A stretch of DNA of 13,575 nucleotides from Candidatus Zixiibacteriota bacterium (GTDB lineage: Bacteria > Zixibacteria > MSB-5A5 > GN15 > JAAZOE01). The notes under the pieces were generated by a model. The model was given only the letters and a program-made list of their open reading frames with translations. It ran no database searches and was not told where the DNA came from. The stretch is from the NCBI GenBank assembly GCA_030588275.1, contig JAUUYJ010000037.1, forward strand, positions 1 to 13,575, in the 5' to 3' direction. This document shows positions 6,765-13,229 of this stretch, in pieces. Position numbers and translations under genes: made by a program. Numbering within the stretch: position 1 is the stretch's first letter; each line of letters opens with the position of its first letter.

Positions 6765-7685
6765 CTACTTCCGGGCCTCTTTGGCTGGCAAAAGATCGGG
6801 GTTTGTTCTTTCTAACTTCTGCAAATGCGACATCCCCTTCAACCCCAGATATGAATCCTCTATTTTGTACACCGGGTCTTTGAGAGCCTGATCGATTGAG
6901 ATAAAGCGGTAGCCAAGATTGGTAATCTCAAGCAGGAGGTCGCCAAGAATATGACTATTGAGGCGGTTGGCGTGGAGTAGCAGAATATGTTTTACTGGCC
7001 GACCGAGAAGCTTATCGGACAGCAGTTCGGCATCGACTATCTGCCTTAAGATATGGTCAAGATATTCGTTACAAACCTTGATGATATTGATCGAGTCGGA
7101 TTGAGAACTCACCCTCTCAAACTGCAAGTTATAGACAAAGTCATCGGTATCAACTGAGACCGGAACAATCACCGACACCCCTGCCTTGAGGAAATCCCGG
7201 ACAGCCTTCTTGACTGGAAAGGTCGGACCATAATGAAGGAAAGGATAACGGAAATATCGTCGTTTCTGGTTGAAAGCAATCAGAACCCCCTCTATCGCAT
7301 CTTTCCCTCTGGTGATATCGGGCAAAAATAGTTCCGTTGGTACCGAATTCAGATCAGGATGAGAATGGGTATGATTGCCCAAACTGTGCCCCTTCTTGAG
7401 CCATGCTTCAAGCAGGTCATAATCGTCATTGATATTGTTCCCAACCACAAACCCGATCGCCGGAACTTTGAATTCTTCGAGATAATATAACAACTGGTCG
7501 GTAATCATCATCCGATCAAGGCGGTCATGAGAACGAACAACCGGCAGATCATCGAATGTAATACAGATCTGACGATCAGGTTCTTTATCATTTTTTGAGC
7601 TTTGCTTTTTGCCACCTTGAGCCGCTACGAATTCGAATAGCAGAAAAATAGCCACAAAAAACAGTATGCCTCGAATCATATTCAT
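6765..7685 (-). CDS. Secreted polysaccharide deacetylase (NodB domain)
   Basis: Predicted exported metal-dependent deacetylase of N-acetylated glycans (carbohydrate esterase 4/NodB homology). The 306 residues begin with a signal peptide (1-22, hydrophobic core MIRGILFFVAIFLLFEFV, AxA-type site VAA|Q). NodB motifs follow: TFDD (43-46) with the catalytic and metal aspartates D45/D46, the metal histidines in HTHSH (H105, H109), the RYPF groove motif (146-149), and LLLHAN (236-240) with H238 as candidate catalytic base. About 55 residues after the last motif are not recognised. No SD precedes ATG 7685; a strong promoter ends at 7692, so the mRNA may begin at the start codon (ATG 7679 is also possible). 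The gene is divergent from the hydrolase and apparently monocistronic. The substrate is unknown. Confidence 0.88.
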   Translation of the reverse strand: MNMIRGILFFVAIFLLFEFVAAQGGKKQSSKNDKEPDRQICITFDDLPVVRSHDRLDRMMITDQLLYYLEEFKVPAIGFVVGNNINDDYDLLEAWLKKGHSLGNHTHSHPDLNSVPTELFLPDITRGKDAIEGVLIAFNQKRRYFRYPFLHYGPTFPVKKAVRDFLKAGVSVIVPVSVDTDDFVYNLQFERVSSQSDSINIIKVCNEYLDHILRQIVDAELLSDKLLGRPVKHILLLHANRLNSHILGDLLLEITNLGYRFISIDQALKDPVYKIEDSYLGLKGMSHLQKLERTNPDLLPAKEARK

Positions 7686-7691
7686 GTCGTA

Positions 7692-7720
7692 ATTCTAATG
7701 CGACAACCGTTATTGGTCAA
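7692..7720 (-). promoter_or_regulatory. Predicted sigma70-type promoter of the deacetylase gene
   Basis: Minus strand TTGACC (7720-7715), 17 bp, TAGAAT (7697-7692); both boxes match 5 of 6 consensus bases. The expected transcription start is about 7684-7686, which coincides with the ATG at 7685. Confidence 0.6.
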
Positions 7721-7794
7721 TTAAAACATTCTCCTCGCAACCGGCGGTTAGAAATTCAACAGATGGATGATTAGCCAAATGACCGGCGATCAGA

Positions 7795-7823
7795 TTGACA
7801 TTACCCGCCTTAACCTCTATTAT
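7795..7823 (+). promoter_or_regulatory. Predicted sigma70-type promoter of the alpha/beta hydrolase gene
   Basis: TTGACA (7795-7800, perfect -35), 17 bp, TATTAT (7818-7823, 5 of 6). It predicts a start near 7830 and a leader of about 53 nt. A perfect TATAAT at 7830-7835 is too far from the -35 box to be its partner. Confidence 0.7.
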
Positions 7824-7882
7824 CCGGGATATAATTTTTCTGATTAGCCCAAAAGCTCCGACAAAATGAAGGAGTTGAATTT

Positions 7883-8713
7883 ATGAAGGGATGTTTGAAA
7901 CGAATGGTTTTATTGATGCTCGGCTCCGTTGCCACCGTTTATCTGATTATTATGGCCTGGGCTTATTTCATGCAATCAAACATGGTCTATTTCCCTTCGG
8001 CCATCGTCGATATCACACCTGATAAAATAAACCTCCAGTATGAAGAAGTTAACCTGACAACCTCTGATAATGTGACCATTAATGGTTGGTATATCCCGAC
8101 TGAGGAAACTCAAAATACCATTCTGGTGGCTCACGGCAATGGCGGCAACATCTCTGATATGATGGAAACAATCAGACAATTCCACAGCATGGGATTGAAT
8201 ATCTTTATCTTTGACTATCGTGGATATGGTCAATCGACCGGCCATCCGGATGAAGCCGGGACCTACATCGACGCCGAAACCGCCTGGAAATATCTGGTCA
8301 CCAAACGGCAGATTGATGAGAATAAAATTATACTCTTTGGTGTTTCTTTGGGTGGAGCGATTGCCATTGAGCTGGCTCACAATCATAAACCGCTGGGGTT
8401 AATCGTCGAATCATCCTTCACCTCCTTACCTGATATTGCGGCCAAGCTGTACCCCTTCCTGCCGGTAAGATTGATCAGCCGTTACGATTACAATTCAGCT
8501 AAGAAAATTGGAAATGTTAATACCCCGGTGCTTGTTATTCATAGTAGCAATGATGAAATGGTCCCATTTTCACACGGTCAAAAGCTGTTTGATCTGGCCC
8601 GCGAGCCCAAGCAGTTTCTTGAAATTTCCGGATCGCACAACGAAGGATTTATGATATCTGGCAAGAAGTACCAAGCTGGCCTCGAAACGTTTATTACCTC
8701 ATTAGATAATTAG
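7883..8713 (+). CDS. Membrane-anchored alpha/beta hydrolase (Bem46/ABHD13-like)
   Basis: Serine hydrolase of unknown substrate, 276 residues. An N-terminal hydrophobic segment (about 9-29) looks like a signal anchor that would place the catalytic domain outside the membrane. The fold shows the oxyanion motif HGNGGN (84-89), FDYRGYGQSTG (110-120), the nucleophile elbow GVSLGG (153-158, Ser155), the acid D224 in HSSNDEMVPF, and the catalytic H252 in GSHNEGF, so the triad is complete. GGAG lies 8 nt before the ATG. It is the only plus-strand gene in the window, has its own near-consensus promoter and is divergent from the deacetylase. Esterase, thioesterase or peptidase activity cannot be told apart from the sequence. 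Confidence 0.9.
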   Translation: MKGCLKRMVLLMLGSVATVYLIIMAWAYFMQSNMVYFPSAIVDITPDKINLQYEEVNLTTSDNVTINGWYIPTEETQNTILVAHGNGGNISDMMETIRQFHSMGLNIFIFDYRGYGQSTGHPDEAGTYIDAETAWKYLVTKRQIDENKIILFGVSLGGAIAIELAHNHKPLGLIVESSFTSLPDIAAKLYPFLPVRLISRYDYNSAKKIGNVNTPVLVIHSSNDEMVPFSHGQKLFDLAREPKQFLEISGSHNEGFMISGKKYQAGLETFITSLDN

Positions 8714-8732
8714 CCAAATTTATCTGTGCCAA

Positions 8733-8822
8733 TAAAAAATCGGCCCCGTTCCGGAATAAGCCACGATGTGGGAGGTTAGATTTTTGCCCGTGGCTAATAT
8801 CATTTTACCGGGGAGCCGATCT
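8733..8822 (-). ncRNA. Candidate small structured RNA or composite terminator
   Basis: The ends of an 82-nt segment pair: ATCGGC (8739-8744) with GCCGAT (8815-8820). A 7-bp internal stem, AGCCACG (8759-8765) with CGTGGCT (8789-8795), lies inside. On the minus strand the outer stem is followed at once by a U-run (8738-8734) and preceded by a possible promoter (TTGGTC, 17 bp, TAAAAT) that would start the RNA at the stem. The inner loop of that RNA shows a CCUCCC stretch able to pair with SD sequences. It matches no RNA family that I recognise. Alternatively it only ends transcription from tRNA-Gln and the convergent hydrolase gene. Confidence 0.35.
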
Positions 8823-8854
8823 ATATTTTATTATCGACCATGCGAGTGACCAAC

Positions 8855-8923
8855 TTTAGATCGCACACACACCAAACGAGGCTAATCACACCATTTAGAG
8901 GCATCACACACCACTTTGGCTAA
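8855..8923. repeat. Two imperfect 30-nt direct repeats with three CACACCA boxes
   Basis: The segments 8855-8885 and 8894-8923 both begin TTTAGA, contain ACACACCA and end GGCTAA, with different bases between. CACACCA occurs three times, at 8868, 8887 and 8907, i.e. 19 and 20 bp apart, about two helical turns. No coding signal is visible. The segment lies between the tRNA-Gln and the hairpin. Confidence 0.55.
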
Positions 8924-8978
8924 AAACTGTTCAAATTTTGATCTGAATTATTAGGGAGGGATTTACTCGCTTATAAAC

Positions 8979-9052
8979 TGGCAGGCCGGGGAGGAATTGA
9001 ACCCCCATTAGCGAGACCAAAACCCGCGGTCTTACCTTTAGACGACCGGCCT
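8979..9052 (-). tRNA. tRNA-Gln (anticodon TTG)
   Basis: The cloverleaf can be folded by eye: acceptor AGGCCGG/CCGGCCT (7 bp), D stem GTCT/AGAC with GG in the loop, anticodon stem GCGGG/CTCGC with loop TTTTGGT (anticodon TTG), and T stem GGGGG/CCTCC with loop TTCAATT. G73 is the expected Gln discriminator, and the 3' CCA is encoded. The first pair is A1-U72. It has its own promoter. Confidence 0.95.
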
Positions 9053-9063
9053 GTCCGGCTGAC

Positions 9064-9092
9064 AGTATATCGGGGCAAGAACGATTTGGCAA
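9064..9092 (-). promoter_or_regulatory. Predicted promoter of tRNA-Gln
   Basis: Minus strand TTGCCA (9092-9087), 17 bp, TATACT (9069-9064); both boxes are 5 of 6 matches. The predicted start is about 5 nt before the mature tRNA. Confidence 0.7.
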
Positions 9093-9304
9093 GCAGATTA
9101 TTTGAAGATATAAAAGAAATTGGTCGCCAGAATATTTTCCAATTAATCAAAAGTACCAGCTACCGAATCAATGACAGACTTCGGCTCAATCTTTTCCAAA
9201 TGATTTATAAATCAGAACAAATTCTTTAGGCTACAATCATAGTGAGGAGGAGCACCATCTGCGGTCTCTTTTTTATACCTTAGAAATCAAGAAAACCACA
9301 TATT
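9093..9304. other. Intergenic stretch without recognised gene
   Basis: AT-rich DNA between the tRNA-Gln promoter and the 3' end of the cytochrome gene. A 14-bp perfect palindrome, TGATTTATAAATCA, lies at 9201-9214. A GAGGAGGAG at 9243-9251 is not followed by a start codon. No credible ORF or RNA is visible. Confidence 0.5.
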
Positions 9305-9327
9305 AAAAAAAGCGATTGTATGCTTTT
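9305..9327 (-). terminator. Possible intrinsic terminator of the cytochrome gene
   Basis: On the minus strand AAAAGC and GCTTTT form a 6-bp stem around an 8-nt loop, running into a T7 tract about 28 nt after the stop codon. The stem is short and AT-rich, so efficiency is doubtful. Confidence 0.4.
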
Positions 9328-9354
9328 AATCATTTGTTGAAATTTGTCTGAATT

Positions 9355-10530
9355 CTAATTATCTGAATGACAGGCCTTGCAAAGTTGATTTCCCGAACCA
9401 CTCGGATATCGAAGCAAATGGCCGGAATCTCCCCCCTCATATCCTTTACGATGTACCGAATGACATGATTCACAAACGATGGTATTTGCGGTTGCTCTCG
9501 GATAATCGGGCCCGGCCTTTCCATCCTCGTCGATCTCATGCCCCCAGGGCAAAGCCGGAGATAATCCGGCATTCATACTGTTGTCCTGGACCACAACCTG
9601 ACAGGGATGATAGCTTCCCCCGATATGAGGTGCCCCTCCCGATGTGTGGCACTTGAGGCATCCGATTGAATTACTGTTTTCGTCAATCAGGCAAAACGGG
9701 TTGATCGGATCACGGCCCCCGGTATGAATATCGTGGCATAAATTACAACCACCAACCGGTGTCAATCCGGTAACTGAAGTTGTCGGATGTTTGGTTTGGG
9801 CCCCATCATTGACCATCTCGGAATAATCAAAAACATCGCTGGCGGCCACCCCGCCCGTTCCCGGTAAGGCTGGTTCCGGTGCGTTTCCTTTATGACAACT
9901 GATACAAAACTCCCCATAAAACGACATCGACTGATTATCATAAAGCAATATCGGATTGGTCAATCCGGGTGGATTGGTTGTTTGAAATGTTGCCCCATGC
10001 GCCGAATGACATTGCTCACAGACAAATGATGTCCCGTTCATAAAATGGCTATTGAGACTGCTGTGATCCCCCAGTCCTTCCGCCCCCAAAAACGGAGTCG
10101 CATCATGGCAGTCTTCACAGTAGCTGTTGTTAATTGATACAACGCTGGCGACCAAAAAACGTCCGGACATATTTGGATTTTGATCATGGATATCGTGACA
10201 ACCGCTTGATGACGAACAACCGGTACCTACCATAGTATGTTGCTCGGTCATCAGGTTGAAGGCAGTTGTGGCTCCGATGTTGGTTACTCCCCCATCATGG
10301 CAGGTGTAGCATAAGTTATCTTTTTTTATAAATGTCCGGCGCGTCGATGAATGCCATACGGCTGGCTCCAGAATATTTCGAGGAATGTGGCAAACCAGGC
10401 AGAGTTCTTCTCCACCACCCACCAAGTCATGGTCGGAACCTTGAATCCCGGCAGTTGCCTGAATCGAAAAGATAGCGATAGCGCTGAGAGTATAGAGAGC
10501 ATGGAGTAAATTTTGTAACTGTCGTCGCAT
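9355..10530 (-). CDS. Secreted multihaem cytochrome c (nine CXXCH plus one CX5CH)
   Basis: Predicted periplasmic or extracellular electron carrier of 391 residues. The signal peptide spans 1-27 (MRRQ n-region, hydrophobic LYTLSAIAIFSI, site ATA|G). Haem c motifs CXXCH start at C44, C74, C138, C171, C209, C262, C291, C353 and C384, in the spaced arrangement of doubled-CXXCH proteins. One extra site, CSSSSGCH at 105-112, has five residues between the cysteines. There is no membrane segment after the signal peptide and no recognisable enzyme domain. ATG 10530 is chosen because a signal peptide starts there and GGGAG precedes it; a GTG at 10584 would bury the signal peptide. It is monocistronic, with its own promoter and no redox partner beside it. 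The role may be respiratory or extracellular electron transfer, but this is not shown. Confidence 0.88.
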   Translation of the reverse strand: MRRQLQNLLHALYTLSAIAIFSIQATAGIQGSDHDLVGGGEELCLVCHIPRNILEPAVWHSSTRRTFIKKDNLCYTCHDGGVTNIGATTAFNLMTEQHTMVGTGCSSSSGCHDIHDQNPNMSGRFLVASVVSINNSYCEDCHDATPFLGAEGLGDHSSLNSHFMNGTSFVCEQCHSAHGATFQTTNPPGLTNPILLYDNQSMSFYGEFCISCHKGNAPEPALPGTGGVAASDVFDYSEMVNDGAQTKHPTTSVTGLTPVGGCNLCHDIHTGGRDPINPFCLIDENSNSIGCLKCHTSGGAPHIGGSYHPCQVVVQDNSMNAGLSPALPWGHEIDEDGKAGPDYPRATANTIVCESCHSVHRKGYEGGDSGHLLRYPSGSGNQLCKACHSDN

Positions 10531-10553
10531 ACGCTCCCTGGGGCACCTTGGTC

Positions 10554-10570
10554 TCAAAGAGTCTCTTTGA
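10554..10570. promoter_or_regulatory. 17-bp palindrome in the cytochrome leader
   Basis: TCAAAGAGTCTCTTTGA is a perfect 8-1-8 palindrome about 40-55 nt downstream of the predicted transcription start and 24 nt upstream of the ATG. A 1-nt loop is too small for a good RNA hairpin, so a dimeric repressor site is the simplest reading. Confidence 0.45.
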
Positions 10571-10617
10571 TCAAGCCGATACACATATCATCATGTACAA
10601 GAATCATCTTATGCTTA

Positions 10618-10646
10618 ATAATACTGCTACCGCATTCAATTGTCAA
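10618..10646 (-). promoter_or_regulatory. Predicted sigma70-type promoter of the cytochrome gene
   Basis: Minus strand TTGACA (10646-10641, perfect), 17 bp, TATTAT (10623-10618). The start would be near 10611, leaving a leader of about 80 nt. It lies 20 bp after the terminator of the preceding operon. Confidence 0.7.
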
Positions 10647-10666
10647 TTATGGATATTTTATCATAC

Positions 10667-10697
10667 AAAAAAACCCGCAAGTTCTTCAACTTGCAGG
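10667..10697 (-). terminator. Intrinsic terminator of the gap-pgk-tpiA-secG-tRNA-Leu operon
   Basis: On the minus strand CCTGCAAGTT pairs with AACTTGCGGG (10 bp, one G-U) around a GAAG loop, followed by T7. It begins 14 nt after the 3' end of tRNA-Leu. Confidence 0.9.
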
Positions 10698-10711
10698 CTT
10701 CTTAAATTTTA

Positions 10712-10793
10712 TGCGGAAGGGGGGATTTGAACCCCCACAGGTTACCCCGCCACCCCCTCAAGATGGTGCGTCTACCGATTCCGCCACTTCCGC
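10712..10793 (-). tRNA. tRNA-Leu (anticodon GAG)
   Basis: Class II tRNA with acceptor GCGGAAG/CTTCCGC, anticodon stem CCATC/GGTGG with loop TTGAGGG (anticodon GAG), a long variable arm, and T arm GGGGG/TTCAAAT/CCCCC. A73 is the Leu discriminator. CCA is not encoded (the next bases are TAA), unlike the tRNA-Gln. It lies 30 nt after secG, apparently in the same transcript. Escherichia coli has the same neighbourhood, secG-leuU (GAG). Confidence 0.95.
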
Positions 10794-10823
10794 ATTATGC
10801 TCATAAAATTTTCTATCGGTCCG

Positions 10824-11222
10824 TCACTGCGAATCGGAGGCAGTACCAGGATTCAAAAGATCTTCAACCGACTCACCACCGGCAGGTAATTCACCCGGGG
10901 CGGCCTGTTGAGGAACGGTACCCAAGTCTTCAGCCGCTCTATCGGAGACATTAAAGCCACCCTCAGCCGATGTGCTACCACCACCTCGACCGATCGACAT
11001 AAACGACAAACTGAGGCAGGAGACCATGAAAAGGGTTGCCAAAATGGTGGTCGCTTTGGATAAAAATGATGCGGCTCCACGTCCGCCAAAAACGGCTCCG
11101 GAGATTCCACCACCGCCACCCAGAGCTCCGGCCAATCCTTCGCCCTTGGAGGACTGCATCAGAACCACAATAATTAGTGACAGGCATATTAGAGCGTGTA
11201 TGACTATGAAAAAGTTAAACAA
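10824..11222 (-). CDS. secG: Preprotein translocase subunit SecG
   Basis: Small membrane subunit of SecYEG that stimulates SecA-driven protein export. The 132 residues have two membrane helices (about 3-22 and 57-76) around the conserved loop LMQSSKGEGLAG (21-32) and the GRGAASFLSKAT region (48-58). A Gly/Ser-rich, acidic C-terminal tail (77-132) makes it somewhat longer than the usual 75-115 residues. The start codon is TTG at 11222, 3 nt after the tpiA stop, with GGAGG 8 nt upstream inside the tpiA 3' end; no ATG is available before the first helix is lost. It lies between tpiA and tRNA-Leu in the glycolytic operon. Confidence 0.95.
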   Translation of the reverse strand: MFNFFIVIHALICLSLIIVVLMQSSKGEGLAGALGGGGGISGAVFGGRGAASFLSKATTILATLFMVSCLSLSFMSIGRGGGSTSAEGGFNVSDRAAEDLGTVPQQAAPGELPAGGESVEDLLNPGTASDSQ

Positions 11223-11225
11223 AGC

Positions 11226-11993
11226 TTAGACCTCCAGTTTTTCCATCGTTTTAACAATCGGTACAAAAAGTTCAGCCGTCAGGCTGGCGCCACCAATTAA
11301 AGCTCCGTCGATATTCTCCCGCGCAAACAGATCGGGCGCATTGGCCGGTTTGACCGAGCCACCATAAAGAATCGAAACTTCGTCGGCTATTTCCTGACTA
11401 AATTTTTCGGCCAACAGACCTCGTATATAAACATGCACTTCTTCTGCCATATCAGGCGTTGCCGTCTTCCCCGTTCCAATCGCCCAGACCGGTTCGTACG
11501 CAATCACCGTTCTTAACATATCGTCCTCAGACAAAGAATCGAGTGAGCCACCAACCTGCTCCTCGATTATCTGATTGGTCGTTCCGGCTTCTCTTTGTTC
11601 CAAAGTTTCGCCGACACAAACCACCGGTATCAATCCGGCCACCAAAGCCGCAATGGTCTTGGCGTTAACGACAGCACTTGTCTCCGAAAACAGAGCTCGC
11701 CTTTCAGAGTGGCCCAATATAACATGGCTACATCCGCTTGTCAACAGCATTTCGGCTGAGACCTCGCCGGTAAAAGCGCCCGATTTTTCGGCATGCATAT
11801 TCTGTCCACCAACCTGTATCTCGCTGTCTTTTAGAGCCATAGCCACTTCTGTTAAAGCTGTAAAAGGAGGGCAAATCAGAATCAACGGATCGCTTATCTC
11901 CCCCGCCTGATCCGCTATAGACCGAGCCAGACCAGCCGCCTCGACGACCGTTTTATTCATCTTCCAGTTACCGGCAATAATTTTCTTGCGCAA
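11226..11993 (-). CDS. tpiA: Triosephosphate isomerase
   Basis: Cytoplasmic glycolytic and gluconeogenic enzyme interconverting dihydroxyacetone phosphate and glyceraldehyde 3-phosphate. The 255-residue TIM barrel is normal in length and carries all catalytic residues: N9 and K11 in AGNWKMN (7-13), H95 in GHSERR (94-99), E167 in AYEPVWAIGTG (165-175) with the flexible loop AIGTGKTA, and the phosphate-binding GGSVKP (211-216). The start is TTG at 11993, fixed by the family start MRKxIIAGNWKMN and by GGAG 6 nt upstream within the last codons of pgk. Only 3 nt separate it from pgk and 3 nt from secG, so all three are probably translationally coupled. Confidence 0.97.
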   Translation of the reverse strand: MRKKIIAGNWKMNKTVVEAAGLARSIADQAGEISDPLILICPPFTALTEVAMALKDSEIQVGGQNMHAEKSGAFTGEVSAEMLLTSGCSHVILGHSERRALFSETSAVVNAKTIAALVAGLIPVVCVGETLEQREAGTTNQIIEEQVGGSLDSLSEDDMLRTVIAYEPVWAIGTGKTATPDMAEEVHVYIRGLLAEKFSQEIADEVSILYGGSVKPANAPDLFARENIDGALIGGASLTAELFVPIVKTMEKLEV

Positions 11994-11996
11994 TTG

Positions 11997-13211
11997 TTAC
12001 TCCTTTGCCACCGTTTGAGCTTCGCTCAAGGCGGCTATTCCGGGTAGCGTCTTACCCTCAAGAAATTCAAGCGACGCTCCCCCACCGGTCGAAATGTGAG
12101 AAATTCTGCTTTCCACCCCAGCCTTTGAAGCGGCGGCGGCAGAATCTCCCCCGCCAATGATTGTAACCGCTCCGGCATCGGTCGCCTGAGCCATTTGTCC
12201 GGCGATTCCGATAGTACCGAGTGAAAACTGAGCCGTTTCAAAAACGCCCATCGGTCCGTTCCAGACAATCGTCTTTGAGTTTGCAATGATTTCGGAGAAC
12301 CTCTTTAGTGTCTCCGGCCCGATATCAAATCCGCTCTGATCTTTGGGGATCTGATCGACACCGACAACCAGGACATCGGCGGTATCACTAAGTTCAGAGG
12401 CAACGATACAATCGGTCGGCAGAACAAAATCAACATTGCTTGACTTAGCCTTATCTAAAATCTCGCCAGCCAGTTCAATCTTATCCTCTTCCAAAAGCGA
12501 GTTGCCAATTTCATGCCCCATCGCTTTTAGAAAGGTAAACATCATCCCACCACCAATTAGCAAATTATCAACCTTGTCAAACAGACTGGAGATGACATCA
12601 ATTTTACCGGAGATTTTGGCTCCACCTAAGATCGCCGTAAACGGACGAACCGGATCGGATAGTGCCTGCCCCAAATAGGACAACTCTTTTTCGATCAAGA
12701 ACCCAGCGGCCGATTGATCGAAAAATTGAGTCACCCCTTCGGTCGAGGCATGAGCCCGATGAGCCGTTCCAAAAGCATCATTGACATAAATATCGGCCAG
12801 TTCTGCCAACCGTTTCGCAAAGGCAGGATCGTTAGCAGTCTCTTCGGCATGAAAACGAAGATTTTCCAGAAGAAGGCATTGACCATCGCTGAGTGATGCG
12901 GCCATTTTCTGCGCATCATCACCAACACAATCAGAAGAAAACAGAACCGGTCGGTCCAAAGCATCAGACAACCTCAAAGCGACCGGCTCTAAACTCATTT
13001 TGGAAACAACGGCTCCCTTGGGACGGCCCAGGTGACTGCACAAAATTGCCCGCCCACCATCATCAAGAATCTTCTTGATCGTCGGAAGTGAGGCAAGAAT
13101 CCGCTTGTCGTCAGTAATATTCTGATCAGCATCCAGCGGTACATTGAAGTCGAGCCGAACCAGCACTTTCTTCCCGGAAAAATTGATATCCTTTACGCTC
13201 AGTTTATTCAT
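11997..13211 (-). CDS. pgk: Phosphoglycerate kinase
   Basis: Converts 1,3-bisphosphoglycerate and ADP to 3-phosphoglycerate and ATP in the cytoplasm. The 404 residues contain the substrate motif RLDFNVP (19-25), SHLGRPKG (59-66), LLLENLRF (113-120), NDAFGTAHRAHAS (144-156), the nucleotide-domain motifs GGAKISGKI (196-204) and NGPMGVFE (318-325), GGGDSAAA (353-360), and STGGGASLEFLEG (374-386). Length is normal and no key residue is missing. The start is ATG 13211, 18 nt after the gap stop, with a weak GAGG about 11 nt upstream. It is the second gene of gap-pgk-tpiA-secG. Confidence 0.97.
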   Translation of the reverse strand: MNKLSVKDINFSGKKVLVRLDFNVPLDADQNITDDKRILASLPTIKKILDDGGRAILCSHLGRPKGAVVSKMSLEPVALRLSDALDRPVLFSSDCVGDDAQKMAASLSDGQCLLLENLRFHAEETANDPAFAKRLAELADIYVNDAFGTAHRAHASTEGVTQFFDQSAAGFLIEKELSYLGQALSDPVRPFTAILGGAKISGKIDVISSLFDKVDNLLIGGGMMFTFLKAMGHEIGNSLLEEDKIELAGEILDKAKSSNVDFVLPTDCIVASELSDTADVLVVGVDQIPKDQSGFDIGPETLKRFSEIIANSKTIVWNGPMGVFETAQFSLGTIGIAGQMAQATDAGAVTIIGGGDSAAAASKAGVESRISHISTGGGASLEFLEGKTLPGIAALSEAQTVAKE

Positions 13212-13229
13212 CTGATAATTGGCCTCAAA

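Noticed and set aside
7830..7835. Perfect TATAAT upstream of the hydrolase
   Set aside because: It is 29 bp from TTGACA; TATTAT at 17 bp fits better.
8840..8923. Plus-strand 27-codon ORF over the CACACCA repeats
   Set aside because: There is no SD, and the composition follows the repeat; probably chance.
8855..8923. CRISPR array
   Set aside because: Only two imperfect repeats, no uniform spacers and no cas genes.
8979..9052. tRNA-Gln as an integration site of a mobile element
   Set aside because: No duplicate of the tRNA 3' end, integrase or transposase is visible in the window.
10531..10584. GTG start giving a 409-residue cytochrome
   Set aside because: It would put 18 charged residues before a normal signal peptide and has no SD.
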